This document shows, piece by piece, positions 10,838 through 24,000 of a DNA stretch of 64,000 bases. Origin of the DNA: Neostapfia colusana (lineage: Eukaryota; Streptophyta; Magnoliopsida; Poales; Poaceae); the NCBI GenBank assembly GCA_030760725.1, contig JASWHV010000013.1:34506699-34570698 (forward strand), written 5' to 3'. How positions within the stretch are numbered: the stretch's first letter is position 1; every line of letters starts with the position of its first letter. Both the position numbers and the translations under genes were made by a program. The notes beneath the pieces are model-generated. The model was not told where the DNA came from and did not search any database. It was given only the letters and a program-made list of their open reading frames with translations.

Positions 10838-10847
10838 TTATAAATAG
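10838..10847 (+). promoter_or_regulatory. TATA box of the B LTR
   Basis: TTATAAATAG sits in a CCCC...GAACC context. The solo LTR of this family keeps the same box on the minus strand (about 18817-18826). The 3' LTR of element B has TTATTAATAG at 22094-22103, a mutated version. Transcription would start about 30 bp downstream. Confidence 0.75.
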
Positions 10848-12933
10848 AACCTGAAACACCCCCTTGGCCATAACATCTATCCCAAGTCGATGACTTAGAG
10901 GCCCTAGCCCCCAACTCGTCGAGTTAATTCCCTTCGCCGGAGTTCAGTCACCGGAGACCGCCGACGAGTCCGTCACTCTCGCCTGAAGAGAGCCGACGAT
11001 CTGTCTTGCTAGGAGGAAGACTCCGAGACCAAGGAGAAGTGAGGTAGGTCTTCGCTACCACCTTAAGACCTCATCGCGGTTTTCTTCACATCTGTTTCTT
11101 CGATCCCTTCGAACAGAAGCTTTTTCGTGTGGACAGATCACGTGTTGATCAGTTTTGACGGTGGAATTGATCTAGATCATGCGTCCAGATCATCACCACG
11201 TCCACACTTGATCTTTATACCCTTGTTCGTTGTAAAACCCCATGCAAGCCATTAAAACATGCAAGAACACATACCAACTGACCTAATAAAACAGCACCAT
11301 AGGATTAGCATGCATATGCACCATTGCATCTTGAGAAAAGCTTGTGCATGATGTTGATTGTTGTGAATCTTGTATGTGTCTGATCGTGAATAGAAGGACA
11401 AGCTCAGGGAGTTATCTACGACGAGCTACAACAACAAGACTACAGAAGTCACAGGAACAAGGCAAGTGCCCCTTGACCATATTGATCCCATGTTTTGGAA
11501 AGAGTTTTGTTTGCGAAAACATATATGCTTGAGTCAACTTGATGGAAAACCCTTTCATAGGAGTTTACTAGTTTTGTTAACCACCCTTGTCGCCGGGAAA
11601 GTTGATAAGTCGGGTATGGTCATTTTTGCATTTTTGCTTCGCTGAGTCCACGGGATATGGAAAGCGAGTTAGAATGTGTCTAGCTACTGCACTCATATGA
11701 ACAATGATAATGATGTTGATAATGAACATGAATCGGGAGAGATCTAGGCAAGCTTTGTTTGTGGATGTGGTAGAATGAGATGGTGGTTTACTTGCCATAG
11801 ATCTAAGGACTGGTTCATGCCAGCACATGCCAGGAATACAGTGTCACAACAAGGCCATGTATTGGTGCGGCTTAGCTGACTAATTAGTAATTAGGTAAGT
11901 TACTAGATTGTTATGGACCGTGGAAGGCGCGGGGAATGGGAGTCGAGAGAGGACTGCCCTAGGAATTGCATGACACAAGAGTGGGCCCGTAGGTGGGAGA
12001 ATGTTGATTCGAGCCTGCTGGTGAAACCTTAGTGAGTCCATACATCTAGTAGCCCCTTTGTAAAGGCTATTTTGTGATCTCTTGGCCATACACCGATGGT
12101 TGTGTACTGGTATAATGGAGGTCCTGCAGTCGCCGACGGGTGACGAAATCACAAACTTGTGGGTAAAGTGGTGCAAACTCTGCATAGTGTAAAACTATCA
12201 TGATAGCCGAGCTTCCAGTCACAAGCGCCTGGCCAACTCACATAATTAGATGGGATGGTTTTTGGGATGGATGGTTCGATTTGGTTATTGGGATGGTATT
12301 TGGTCTAGTTATGGGTTTGGTCATGGTTGGTCTTTGGTTTTGGTTTCGGGACTGTTGAGTCTTGGTAATGAGAATTGGACTGTTGAGTCGTGATAATGAG
12401 CTTTGGTCTCGGTTATGAGACGGAATTGAATATGAGTTGAGATGGTAATGAATACGAGATGGTATTCATGAGCATAAGAAAAAGCTGAGAATGATAAATG
12501 GCTGGATGAGACCTGAAAGGTTGTGGAATATGATGGAGGTATGTCGATGTTTTAATTGGATAAATGTTGGGATTACATTCAGTTAAAGCTAGTTGCTGTT
12601 TTTATCATGTTTTGGGAAATAAACCTTGCTTTCTGCAATGAGCTTTTTATACCTACCTTGTTGGAAGCTACATATCATATTTTCCCGCACTTGATGAGTA
12701 CGTCATGTACTCAACCTTGCATTATTACTTCATCATCAGCAACAGGAGAAGAGTACTTCGAAGATCATGTGGAGTACTAGGTGTGCGATCTACCGTCGAC
12801 TTGCCTGTGGGAGTGGAGTAGGTGATGGAGCCGCTGCTGCTGTTTAGTTTGCCTCCGCAATAGTTTAGAAGACTTCCGCTGCTGGAATAAGACTTCCGCT
12901 GCTAGAATGAATTAGAGATTCATGAGACATTGT

Positions 12934-12939
12934 AATAAA
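12934..12939 (+). terminator. Polyadenylation signal in the B LTR
   Basis: AATAAA lies in a T-rich context about 125 bp before the LTR end. It is conserved in the 3' LTR at 24209-24214. Confidence 0.55.
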
Positions 12940-13066
12940 ACCCTATTTTTCGTGGTTATATTCTGAATTTAGTTTGTGGATACATGTGTATGTGTGATGA
13001 ATATCCTGGGCACACATATGCATCAGCTCGGTTCCGAGGTTTTCTCGGAACAGGGGCGTCACAGAT

Positions 13067-13079
13067 TGGTATCAGAGCT
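13067..13079 (+). other. Primer-binding site of element B
   Basis: TGGTATCAGAGCT begins three bases after the LTR end. It matches the complement of the 3' end of plant initiator tRNA-Met, the usual primer for gypsy minus-strand synthesis. Confidence 0.9.
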
Positions 13080-13506
13080 ACCACGTTGACCGTAGGATGC
13101 AGGCCTAGTCACAGATTGGCATTAGGAGCCACGCTGACCATTGGACGCAAGCCTAGGTAGATGCATAGATTGGCATCAGAACCCCTTGACCATAGGTTGC
13201 AAGCCTAGGTAGAAGTCACAGATGGATCATAGATTGATATCACCCCAAACAACATAGGACCCCCATTGAATAAGCTTGAATAGGAGTGGTGTGAACTTTT
13301 GTAATGATTGCTTGTGTTTGTGTGCTTAGTGTGAGTTGTGGGACGTTTCAGCGTTGTCCATATCCAAACATAGTAGTGAAATGTGAGATGCTTCGGCATG
13401 TGTTCACATCCTCATATAGGTTGATATATAGACCATCCATCTTGATGCATATAGTTGGGGGATCAATCTAAACTTCTAACCTCTATTCTATCCAACTCTC
13501 TCACAG
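13080..13506 (+). other. Leader of element B
   Basis: This non-coding stretch lies between the primer-binding site and gag. It contains repeated words such as CAAGCCTAGGTAGA and AGATTGGCATCAG (13095-13220). It ends in a pyrimidine-rich tract and CAG directly before the gag ATG. Confidence 0.6.
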
Positions 13507-14690
13507 ATGGTGAGAGAAAAAGCCGGCCGTCAAAGGAGGAATGTCCGTGGCAACCAAGAGGAAGACCATGTTGAAGTTCCTCAAAATGACAACCCCGAGG
13601 CTGGTGCAAACAACTTGGAACGGTTGATGGCTATGCAGAATCAGCTTATGCAAACTATGATCCAATCTTTGGGTCAGCTACAGGCCAACAACAACAACAA
13701 CCCCTTCCTGCACCACCGCCACCACAGCCGGCTCACAACCGATTGGGAGAGTTCATGAGGACTCGACCACCCACTTTTGCACAAGCTAATAATCTCATGG
13801 AGGCCGATGACTGGTTAAAGTCCATGGAGAAGAAGCTTGCCATAGTTCAGTGCAATGATTGAGAGAAAGTTCTCTTCGCATCGCACCAACTTATGGGAGC
13901 AGCCGCTGACTGGTGGGATGCTCTATGCAATGCTCATGTCAACCAGGAGACTATCACTTGGACTGAGTTCAAGGAGAGTTTCTGCTCTCATTACGTCCCT
14001 GTTGGAGTCATGATGCTCAAAAGGCAAGAGTTTGAGGGTCTCCGCCAAGGCAAGAAAAGCGTGAATGAGTACCTCAACAAGTTCACGCAACTGTCAAGGT
14101 ATGCCCCCGAAGATGTTAACTCCGACCAAAGGAAGCAGTATTTGCTCATGAGATGATTGAACAATGAGATTCAAGTTCAGCTGCTCAACAATTACTATGC
14201 AAACTTCCAGAATCTAGATGAGAAAGCTATAGTGGTTGAGAGCAAGATCAGAGAGATCGAGGAAGAAGGCAAAAGAATGATGCCATACCAGCCACAATGG
14301 AGCAATGTACGTCCTCGTCACACGCCCCCAGCTGCACCACCGTATGGTTCGTCCGCTCCTACTTTTTGCCCTAACCAACCACCACATCAACGTCCTGTTA
14401 TGCAAGCACCTCGTGTGCCTTTGCCTCCTACACCCCGTCCAAACATGGGTGCTTATACTCAAATCCACCCTCGTCCCAACGTCCCTGCTGTCTTGGGCAA
14501 CAAGGCATGCTTTGCATGCGGAGAGACGGGACACTTCGCAAGTCAGTGCCCCACGAAAGGCCTTGGACAGCCAAGCAACGCACCCAAGCAGAACCCACGA
14601 CCGAATGGAGGACCTACGCAAGGCAACCGTGGACAACAGAGCTACGCTTGTGGCAACGTGAACCATGTCTCTGCTGAGGAAGCGCAACAG
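13507..14690 (+). pseudogene. Element B Gag
   Basis: Gag starts at ATG 13507 (MVREKAGRQRRN, a basic N-terminus). The capsid-like part has LMGAAADWWDAL and YLNKFTQLSRYAPEDV. A complete CCHC zinc knuckle (CFACGETGHFASQCP) lies at 14508-14549, so RNA binding by this module would be possible. A frameshift near 13740-13760, a TGA near 13860 and a TGA at 14154-14156 break the frame. Beyond the third lesion the frame is open into protease. Confidence 0.88.
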
Positions 14691-16080
14691 GCTGAGGACG
14701 TCATGATTGGTATGTTCCTTGCCAACTCCAATTCAGCCACCATTTTATTTGATTCCGGAGCATCGCATTCATTCATATCATCCAAGTATGTTGCCAAGTA
14801 TAATCTACTCATATCACATTTGAAATATACGATGTTCGTTAATTCTCCTGGTGGAGAGATGAGGACTAATATAGTATGTCGGAAAGTAAACCTTAAAATA
14901 AGGGGGTAGACTTCCTTGCCAACCTCATTGTCTTGGATTCCTAAGGGCTTGACATAATACTCGGAATGGATTGGTTAGCCAAGCACAATGGAGTGATCCA
15001 ATGTGCTAAGAGGAGCGTGCAGTTGACAAACAAGCACAGTACTCGTATTGAGTTCGAGTCAGCCCACCCGGCAACCGATAAGACAACGTTGAACCACGTC
15101 AAAGGAGCAACATTGGAAAACATTCCGGTGGTTCAAGAATTTTTGGACGTGTTCCCGGAAGAACTTCCAGGTATGCCATCTGACCGGGACATTGAGTTTT
15201 CCATTGACTTGGTACCCGGAACTGCACCTATAGCAAAGAGACCATATAGGATGCCCGTTAACGAGCTAGTGGAACTGAAGAAGCAAATTTAGGAGCAGCT
15301 AGAGAAGGGTTTTATTCGCCCAAGCTCGTCACCGTGGGGAGCCCCCGTGCTCTTCCTAGCAAGAAGGATGGGACCCAAAGGATGCGTGTGGATTATAGGT
15401 CTCTCAACGAGGTGGCGATCAAGAAGAGGACCTGTTCGACCAGATGAAAGGTGTCCGAGTTTTCTCGAAGATTGATCTTCCGTCGGGATACTTCCAGCTG
15501 AAGATTAAGCCCTCCGACATACCCAAGACTGCCTTTCAAACACGGTATGGTTCGTATGAATATACCATTATGTCTTTTGGGTTAAGGAATGCACCTGCAT
15601 ATTTCATGTACCCATGAATAAGGTCTTCACGGAGTACTTTGATAAGATCATCGTGGTTTTCATCGATGATACCATGGTGTATTCAAAAACTGAGGAAGAA
15701 CATGAAGAACATTTGAGATTGACATTGCAAAAGCTACGAGAGCATCAATTATATGCCAAGATCAGAAAATGTCAATTTTGGCGAAAGGAGATATCGTTCC
15801 TAGGCCACATCATCTCTGAGGAAGGAGTATCGGTTGATCCCAGAAAAGTGTGAGATGTTCTGAAGTGGACCCAACCGCAAAACATGAGGTTTATTCAGAG
15901 TTTCCTTGGGATGGCTGGATACTACTGCCGGTTCATCAAGGATTTCTCCAAAATAGCGAAGCCTATGACTGAATTGCTAATGAAGGGAAAAGCATTTCAG
16001 TGGACACAAGCGTGTCAAGAAATCTTCGAGGAGCTCAAGAAAAGGCTAACCACAGCACAGGTTTTGGTATTGCTGGACGT
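14691..16080 (+). pseudogene. Element B protease and reverse transcriptase
   Basis: The protease signature FDSGASHSFIS begins near 14748 with its catalytic Asp at 14751-14753. The linker contains EFLDVFPEELPGMP. RT follows, with its catalytic FIDD at 15659-15670. Lesions include a frame change near 14905, a TAG near 15290, several short deletions between 15340 and 15450 that remove part of the RT palm entrance, and TGA 15851-15853. The enzyme cannot be made from this copy. Confidence 0.85.
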
Positions 16081-16687
16081 GAGCAAGATCTTTGATATAT
16101 ATTGTGACGCATCAAGACAAGGGCTTGGATGTGTGTTCATGCAAGAAGGACAAGTGGTAGCCTATGCGTCGAAACAACTAAAGAAACACTAGCTGAATTA
16201 CCCCACACATGACTTGGAACTCGCAGCCGTGGTGCATGCATTAAAGATTTGGAGACACTATATCCTTGGCCACCGATGTGAGATCTATACGGATCATAAA
16301 AGCCTCAAGTACATATTCACCCAAACGGATTTGAATTTGAGGCAACATCGATGGTTGGAACTTATCAAGGATTATGATGTAGGAATCAACTATCACCCAG
16401 GAAAGGCCAATATAGTAGCTGATGCATTGAGCCGAAAGGGAGCATGTCACCAACTCATGGTTCGGGAGCTACCACCCGAGCTGCGTAAGGAGTTCAAATG
16501 GTTACATCTCGGGTTCTTGAACGAGATGGAAGTGATGGAACTCCAGTCTTCGCTGGAACAAGATATACAAGACGGACAAGCAACGGATGAAGAAATCAAG
16601 GAGATCAAGGAAAGAATCCGACAATGCATCGAAAAAGGACTTCAAAGAAGACGAGAAGGGTACGCTTTGGTTAGGAAAAAGGATTTG
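15884..16687 (+). pseudogene. Element B RNase H and connection, interrupted
   Basis: The tail of RT (FLGMAGYYCRFI) leads into RNase H with FDIYCDASRQGLGCVF near 16093-16140 and YTDHKSLKYIF near 16290. The NIVADALSRKG linker follows near 16410, then a Glu/Lys-rich stretch. A TAG at 16190-16192 splits the frame. The reading frame stays open up to 16687, where a solo LTR is inserted. It resumes after 19686 with integrase. Confidence 0.87.
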
Positions 16688-19681
16688 TGTGACGCCCTCA
16701 ATTCTGTGGAAAACCACGGAACCAAGAACTAATGCATATGTGTGCCCAGGATGTTCATCACATATATACATATATTCCACAAACTGAATTCAGAATATAT
16801 ATAACCACGAATAACAGAGTTTATTACAATGTCTCATGAGTCTTAGACTCATGGTTACAGCGGAAGTCTTATTTCAATGCAGCGGAAGTCTTTATTCTAA
16901 TGCGGAAGCGATTTAACTAGTGCGAAAGCAAATTTAAGCAGAAGTGGCTCCATCTCTATACCCTCCACAGGCATGGTTGAGAATAGATCACACGCCATAA
17001 TGCTCCACTTGGTCTTGATAGTAAGCTTCTCCTGCTGCTGATGACGAAATAATAATGCAAGTTTGAGTACAATGATGTACTCAGCAAGTGTGGGAAAAAC
17101 ACGATATGCAGCTCATAACAAGGTAGGTATAAAAAGGATTATTTGCAGAAAAGCAGATTTATAAAACCATGATAAAACAGCAACTTAACTTTAGATGAAT
17201 GTAATCCCAGCATGTATTAAATTACCAACATACCTCCATCGCTTTCCATGTTCCACCCGAACATTAACCAACCTCATTCTTACTCATGAATACCTCCTCG
17301 TATTCGCTACCATCTCACGATTACCTTCACGTATTCGCTACCATCTTATCTCATAACAACTTTGTCTCACACCGAGACCAGTTTCGTTGCCATGACTCAA
17401 CAGTCATGCAACCATCTTATCACCCGGACTCAACAGTCCCAAAACCAAACCATAACCATCATCAATATCCATAACCAAGAACCATCGCAATAACCATCCC
17501 AACTAATCATCCCAATAACCATCCCAACTAATCATGGCAGTTTAGCCAGGCACTCGTGACCGTAAGCTCGGCTATCATGATAGTTTTAGACTCTGCAGAG
17601 TTTGTACCTCTTTACCCACAAGTTTGTGATTTCGTCACCCATCGGCGACTGCAGAACCTCCATTATACCAATAAACAACTGTCGGTGTATGGTCAAGAGA
17701 TCACAAAATAGCCTTTACAAAGGGGTTACTAGATGTATGGACTCACTAAGGTTTCACCGGCAGGCTAGAATCTCCTATTCTCCCACCCACGGGCCTCGTT
17801 TTGTGCCATGCTGTTCCCAGGGCAGTCCTCACTCGACTCCCATTCCCCGCGCCTTCCACAGTCCATAACACTCTAGCAACTTACCTAATTACTCAGCTAA
17901 GCCGCACCCATACTTGGCCTTGTGGTGGCACTGTTATCCTGTCATGCTACCTCATTCACAAACCCAGTCTTGCCTAGATCTCCCTCCGATCCATGTTCAT
18001 TAACCTCATCAGTTTCTTATATCATTACGAGTGCAGTTAGGTAGACACATCTATCTCGCTTCCCAATCCCATGGACTCAGCGAAGCAAAAAGAAAAAACC
18101 ATACCCGACTCATAAACTTACTTGGCGACAAGGGTGGTTTAACCAAAGCTAGTAAATTCCTATAAAAGGGTTTCCCATCATGTTTGACTCAGTACGCACA
18201 CCTTTTCGCAAAACAAAACAGTTTTACCCAAAACATAGGATCAATATGGTCAAGGAACACTTGCCTTATTCTTGCGGTTCCGGTTGTTTTTGGATCTCAA
18301 AACCTTGTTGCTGCAGTTCGTCGTAGACAGCTCCCTGAGCTTGTCCTGCTAGGTGGGATCACGCGCGTAAAAGATTCACAGCAATCAATATCATGCACAA
18401 ACCTTAAACCAGATGCGATGATGCATATGCATGCTATCCTATGATTTTTATTAGATTGGTGTGTTCTTGCATGGCTTGCACGGACAGAGGTGTTCGGATC
18501 AAAGGTGGACGTGGCAATGATCTCGTCTTTAGATCAACCTGATCATCGAGTGATCTGTCCACGAGAAGGCTTCTGTTCGAAAGGAATCAAAGAACAGATG
18601 CAAAGAAAACACAACGATGTCGTAAGGTGGTATTGGGGCCTACCTTACGTTTCTTTCGGTCTTCGAGGTCCTCCTCAGATCGTTGGGCTTTCCTACGGTG
18701 TTCTTCCTTGCTGCACTCCGGCGATGGTCTACTCGGCGGGTTGGGACTTAGGGCTCTAAGTCATCGGCTCAGGAGTTGGAAAAGAAGATTGTAGTTTTGG
18801 GTAGAGGTTCTGGGTTCTATTTATAATCGGGAAGAGAAGAGTCCTAATCTGATTGTATCCCGAATATGAGTCCTGTTTGAATCTTACAACTTATCTTTAG
18901 TTTATTTGGTGCGGTATCGTCGTGGAATTCAGGTCGGTTTCTGTTCCGTTATTTCTACGCGTACAGATTCCAAAATCGCTTCAGAACCCGTCACCTTTGC
19001 GGTGATGAGCTCCGGAAGCTCCACGTGTCCACCGGGCTTGGTCTCTTCCTTTCCACAGAGACGGGCTCCGGTTGTGCCGCGTGTCAAACGAGCAAGACTT
19101 CCCTCTTCTTTGGAGGTGAGCTCCGCGTGCGCCACGTATCCTGGCGGTCGGGACCTCCTTTCTTACTCGGAGGTGGCTCCGCGCACGCCACGTGTCAGTG
19201 CCGGACATTTCCTCTCTTCTTTCCTCAGAGCCGAGCTCCGAGGTTAACACGTGTCCAGCAGTGTCGGACATCCCGGAGATAAGCTCCGGTGGCGAAATGT
19301 GTTCGATAGCACTGGACCTCTCGAAGGTAAGCTCCGAGATCAACACATATCCCGCGCGACCAGTCCTCTGATTTCCATGATGACTAGCTCCGGGGGCAAC
19401 ACGTGTTCCACAGGGTCGGACCTCTCCCCTTTACGGAGATGAGCCCCGAGCCTGCCACGTAGCCTACTTTAGCGGTGGACCTCTCCCCACTTCACAGGGA
19501 TGAGCTCCGAACACGCCACATGGCCAGCGGGCCGCGGAAGTTATCTTCGGCGCTCTCTGAGAGCTGGATTTGGCTCTTATTGGCTATCCTTTTGATATTT
19601 TTCTCTGTTCCTACTTTTCTTAAAATGTTTTCTCTTCATAAAACATGAACATATGCTGACACCCGAGATGAGGGTGTCACA
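16688..19681 (-). mobile_element. Solo LTR of the B family, reverse orientation
   Basis: The ends read TGTGACGCCC...GGGTGTCACA on the plus strand. The target site is duplicated exactly (ATTTG at 16683-16687 and 19682-19686). Reverse-complement similarity to the element B LTR runs throughout. Examples are the block at 17600-17700 matching 12100-12185, the stem-loop at 17064-17083, the TATA box near 18820 and a decayed CACGTG array at 19000-19510. At 2994 bp with no internal region, it is a product of LTR-LTR recombination. It sits inside the pol gene of a relative. Confidence 0.93.
19000..19510 (-). promoter_or_regulatory. Decayed CACGTG array of the solo LTR
   Basis: Perfect cores remain at 19022, 19189, 19248 and 19400, with CACGTA or CACATG at others. 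This is the reverse-oriented counterpart of the arrays at 9960-10640 and 21180-21890. Confidence 0.75.
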
Positions 19682-21045
19682 ATTTGTGTGCCTAACGTGA
19701 AGCACATCCGTGATACGATATTAAGGGAGGCACACGACTCACCTTATTCTATACATCCCGGCAGTAAAAAGATGTACAAGGACCTAAAAACTTGTTATTG
19801 GTGGGATGGTATGGAAAGGGACATAGCTGAATATGTTGCCTTATGCGATACATGCCAACGGGTAAAGGCCGAACATCAAAGACCCGCTGGACTGTTGCAA
19901 CAATTGAAAGTACCCGAGTGGAAGTGGGAAGACATCAGTATGGATTTCATCGTTGGATTACCACGTACTCGGTCGGATTACGACTCCATCTGGGTTATCG
20001 TGGACCGATTGACGAAAACCACTCATTTTCATCCTGTTAAAACCACGTACCGTGTAGCAGATCTAGCCGAGCTGTATATGGAGCAAATCGTATGTCGCCA
20101 TGGAGTCCCGAATAAGATAGTTTCAGATCAGGGTTCTCAATTTACCTCTAGGTTCTGTAGGAAGCTGCATGAAGCCATGGGTACACGGCTAAATTTCAGC
20201 TCTGCTTATCACCCGCAAACTAACGAGCAAACTGAGAGGACAAACCAAATTTTGAAGACATGTTGAGAGCTTGCACCTTGAAACATGGGCGTAGTTGGGA
20301 TAGGAGCTTGCCATATGCCGAATTCTCCTATAACAACAGATATCAAGCTAGCTTGAAGATGTCACCCTTCGAAGCATTGTATGGTAGACGGTGTAGAACG
20401 CCGCTGTTTTGGAACGAGACCGGAGAGAACCAAGTATTTGGACCAGAAATGATACAAGAAGCTGAGAAGCAAGTCCAAACGATACGGGAGAACTTGAAGG
20501 CCGCTCAGTCATGACAAAAAGGCTATGCGGACAATAGGCGAAGAAAGTTGACCTTCGAAGTAGGAGACTTCGTATACCTTAAGGTATCACCTATCCGTGG
20601 CCAACGGCGTTTCAACGTCAAAGGCAAGTTAGCACCTTGCTACATCGGACCATTTAATATTTTGGGCAAGCGAGGAGAGGTAGCCTATCAACTAAAGCTC
20701 CCGATGCACCTCTCCGACGTGCATGACGTGTTTCACGTATCCCAGCTCAAGAAGTGCTTGAGAGTACCAGAAGAGCAAGTACCAATGGAAAAGCTCAAAC
20801 TTCAAGAGGATCTGACCTATGTAGAGCACCCTGTCCGAATTATGGACGTAAAGGAAAGGGTCACGAGGAACAAAGTGATCCGTTGGTGCAAGGTACAATT
20901 GAGCCATCATACGGAAGCCGAAGCTACGTGGGAGCGTGAAGAAGACCTCAAGGCAGAATTCCCTCATCTATTCTCCACTCTATCGAATCTCGAGGGCGAG
21001 ATTCAATTTAAGGGGGGTAGGTTTGTAACACCCTCAATTTCGTAA
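19682..21045 (+). pseudogene. Element B integrase and chromodomain
   Basis: Integrase has the HHCC zinc-binding start (HDSPYSIHPGSKKMY, then CDTC near 19850). Its D,D-35-E catalytic residues sit at 19943-19945, 20126-20128 and 20234-20236, and the last lies in QTNEQTER, where most relatives have Gly before Gln. A frameshift near 20262 and a TGA at 20512-20514 break it. The GPF-type region and chromodomain (DLTYVEHPVRIMD, WCKVQLSHHTEAEATWE) follow at 20620-20980. The frame reads through the polypurine tract and stops at TAA 21043-21045, inside the LTR. Confidence 0.9.
21006..21023 (+). other. Polypurine tract of element B
   Basis: TTTAAGGGGGGTAGGTTT precedes the 3' LTR and overlaps the end of the pol frame. 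Confidence 0.8.
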
Positions 21046-24000
21046 TCATGCATGCATGCATATTTCATATAGAGAAACATTTTAAAAGAAGTAGAAACGG
21101 AGAAAGAATCAGAAAAATAGCTAAAAAGAACCAGTTCCAGTTTGCCGAGGAGCGCTGTAGACACTTCCCACGGCCTGCTGACCACGTGGCACGTTCAGAG
21201 CTCATACCTGCGAAGTTGGGGAGAGGTCCTGCACTGCCAGACACGTGGCAGGCTCGGAGCTAGCCTCTGTGGAAGGGGCGAGGTCCAACCCACTGAACAC
21301 GTGTCGCCTCCTGGGCTTGTCTCTGCGGAGAAGCGAAGTCCAGCCCTGCGGGACACGTCTTGCTACCGGAGCTAGTCGCTGCGGAAAAGCAAAGCCCAAC
21401 CCCGCAGGACACGTGACGCTCTCGGAGCTCACCTCCGAGAGGTCCGACACTGCGGGACACGTGTCGCTCTTTGAGCTCACCTCCGAGAGGTCCGACACTG
21501 CGGGACACGTGTCACCCTCAGAGCTCGCCTCCGGGAGGTCCGACACTGATGGACACGTGTCATCCTTGGAGCTCACCTCCGGGAGGTCTGATGCTATTGG
21601 ACACGTTTCGACCTCGGAGCTCGTCTCTGAGGAGAAAGGAAGATTTGGCGCTGCTTGACACATGGCACTCTCGGAGCTCACCTCCGAAGAGAGGGGAAGT
21701 CCCGCACTGACACGTGGCGTACGCGGAACTCGCCTCTGAGGGAGAGGGAGGTCCCGACCCGCCAGGACACGTGGCGCACGCAGAGCTCGCCTTTCAAGAG
21801 AGGGGAGGTCCCGCCCACCAGACACGCGGCATAACCGGAGCCCGCCTCTGCGGAAAAGGGAGGCCAGCCTCCGCTGGACACGTGGAGCCTCCGGAGCTAA
21901 TTACCGCGGAGGTGACGAGATCTGAAGCGGTTTTTCTCCTGTGCACGAGTGCCCGGTATGGAGGAAACCGACACGAACTCTTCTACATTGAATACTGCAA
22001 CCAAATCAATTATATATAAGCTGTTAAGATCCAAAACAAATTGAATAGGACTTTTATTTGAAATCCAATCAGAGTAGGACTCTTTCTGACCCCTTATTAA
22101 TAGAACCCGAAACACCCCCTTGGTCGTAACATCTATTCCCAAGTCGACGACTTAGAGGCCCTAGCCCCCAACTCGTCGAGTTAATTCCCTTCGCCGGAGT
22201 TCAGTCGCCAGAGACTGCCGACGAGTCAGTCACGCTCGCCGGAAGAGAGCCGACAATCTGTCTTGCTAGGAGGAAGACCCTGAGACCAAGGAGAAGTGAG
22301 GTAGGTCTTCGTTACCACCTTACGACCTCATCGCGGTTTTCTTCGCATCTGTTTCTTTGATCCGTTCGAACAGAATCTTTTTTGTGTGGACAGATCACGT
22401 GTTGATCAGTTTTAACGGTGGAATTGATCTAGATCATGAGTCCAGATCATCACTACGTCCGCACTTGATCTTTATACTCTCGTTCATCGTAAAACCCCAT
22501 GCAAGCAATTAAAACATGCAAGAACACGTACCAACTGACCTAATAAAACAGCACCATAGGATTAGCATGCATATGCACCATTGCATCTTGAGAAAAGCTT
22601 GTGCATGATGTTGATTGCTGTGAATCTAGTATGTGCATGATCGTGAGTAGAAGGACAAGCTCAGGGAGTTATCTATGACGAGCTACAACAACAAGTCTTC
22701 AAGATCCGTGAGCAACAGAAGCCACAAGAACAAGGCAAGTGCCCGTTGACCATATTGATCCTATATTTTGGAAACTGTTTTGTTTGTGAAAACATATATG
22801 CTTGAGTCAACTTGATGGGAAACCCTTTCATAGGAGTTTACTAGTTTTGTTAACCACCCTTGTCGCCTGGAAAGGTGATAAGTCAGGTACGGTTGTTTTT
22901 GTGTTTTTGCTTCGCTGAGTCCACGGGATATAGGAAGCGAGATAGAATGTGTCTAGCTACTACACTCATATGAACAATAATAATGAAAACTTTATATTGA
23001 TAATGAACATGAATCATGGGAGATCTAGGCAAGCTTGGTTTGTTGATGTGGTAGAATGAAATGGTTGTTTACTTGCTGTAGATCTAAGGACCGGTTCATG
23101 CCAGCACATGCCAGGAATACAGTGCCACCACAAGGCCAAATATGGGTGCGGCTTATCTGACTAATTAGGTAAGTTACTAGATTGTTATGGACCATGGAAG
23201 GCGCGGGGAATGGGAGTCGAGAGAGGACTGCCCTGGGAACTGCATGGCACAAGAGGGGGCCTGTAGGTGGGAGAATGGTGATTCGAGCCTGCTGGTGAAA
23301 CCTTAGTGAGTCCATACATCTAGTAGCCCCTTTGTAAAGGCTATTTTATGATCTCTTGGCCTTACACCAACGGTTGTGTACTGGTATAATGGAGGTTCTT
23401 CAGTCGCCGACGGGTGACAAAATCACAAACTTGTGGGTAAAGTGGTGTAAACTCTGTAGAGTGTAAAACTATCATGATAGCCGAGCTTCCGGTCACAAGC
23501 GCCTGGCCAACTCACATGATTAGATGGGATGGTTTTTGGGACGGATGGTTCGGTTTGGTTATTGCGATGGTATTTGGTCTGGTTATGGGTTTGGTCATGG
23601 TTGGTCTTTGGTTTTGGTTTCGGGACTGTTGAGTCTTGGTAATGAGAATTGGACTGTTGAGTCGTGATAATGAGCTTTGGTGTCAGTTATGAGACGGAAT
23701 TGAATATGAGTTGAGATGGTAATGAATACGAGATGGTATTCATGAGCATGGGAAAAAGCTGAGAAAGATAAATGGCTGGATGAGACATGGAAGGTTGTGG
23801 AATATGATGGAGGTATGTTGATGTTTTAATTGGATAAATGTTGGGATTACATTCACTTAAAGCTAGTTTCTGTTTTTATCATGTTTTGGGAAATAAACCT
23901 TGCTTTCTGCAACGAGCCTTTTTATACCTACCTTGTTGGAAGCTACATATCATATTTTCCCGCACTTGCTGAGTATGTCATGTACTCAACCTTGCATTAT

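Larger units (their letters stand above)
9809..13063 (+). repeat. Element B 5' LTR
   Basis: The LTR is 3255 bp with TG...CA ends. In order it contains a CACGTG tandem array (9960-10640), a TATA box (10838), a GT-rich stretch (12240-12420), a TGAGTAC/GTACTCA stem-loop (12695-12713) and AATAAA at 12934. Confidence 0.92.

Noticed and set aside
10019..10871. Overlapping ORFs rich in Ser, Pro, Thr and Cys across the CACGTG array
   Set aside because: They are by-products of a GC-rich tandem repeat whose unit length happens to keep frames open. They appear on both strands, and the same happens in the 3' LTR.
12240..12420. GT-rich stretch as a regulatory or quadruplex element
   Set aside because: G runs are mostly two or three long and the stretch looks like simple compositional bias. 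It is shared by LTR copies only through descent.
21410..21560. Regular 48-bp spacing resembling a CRISPR array
   Set aside because: The whole 48-bp unit is repeated, so there are no unique spacers, and it lies in a plant LTR.
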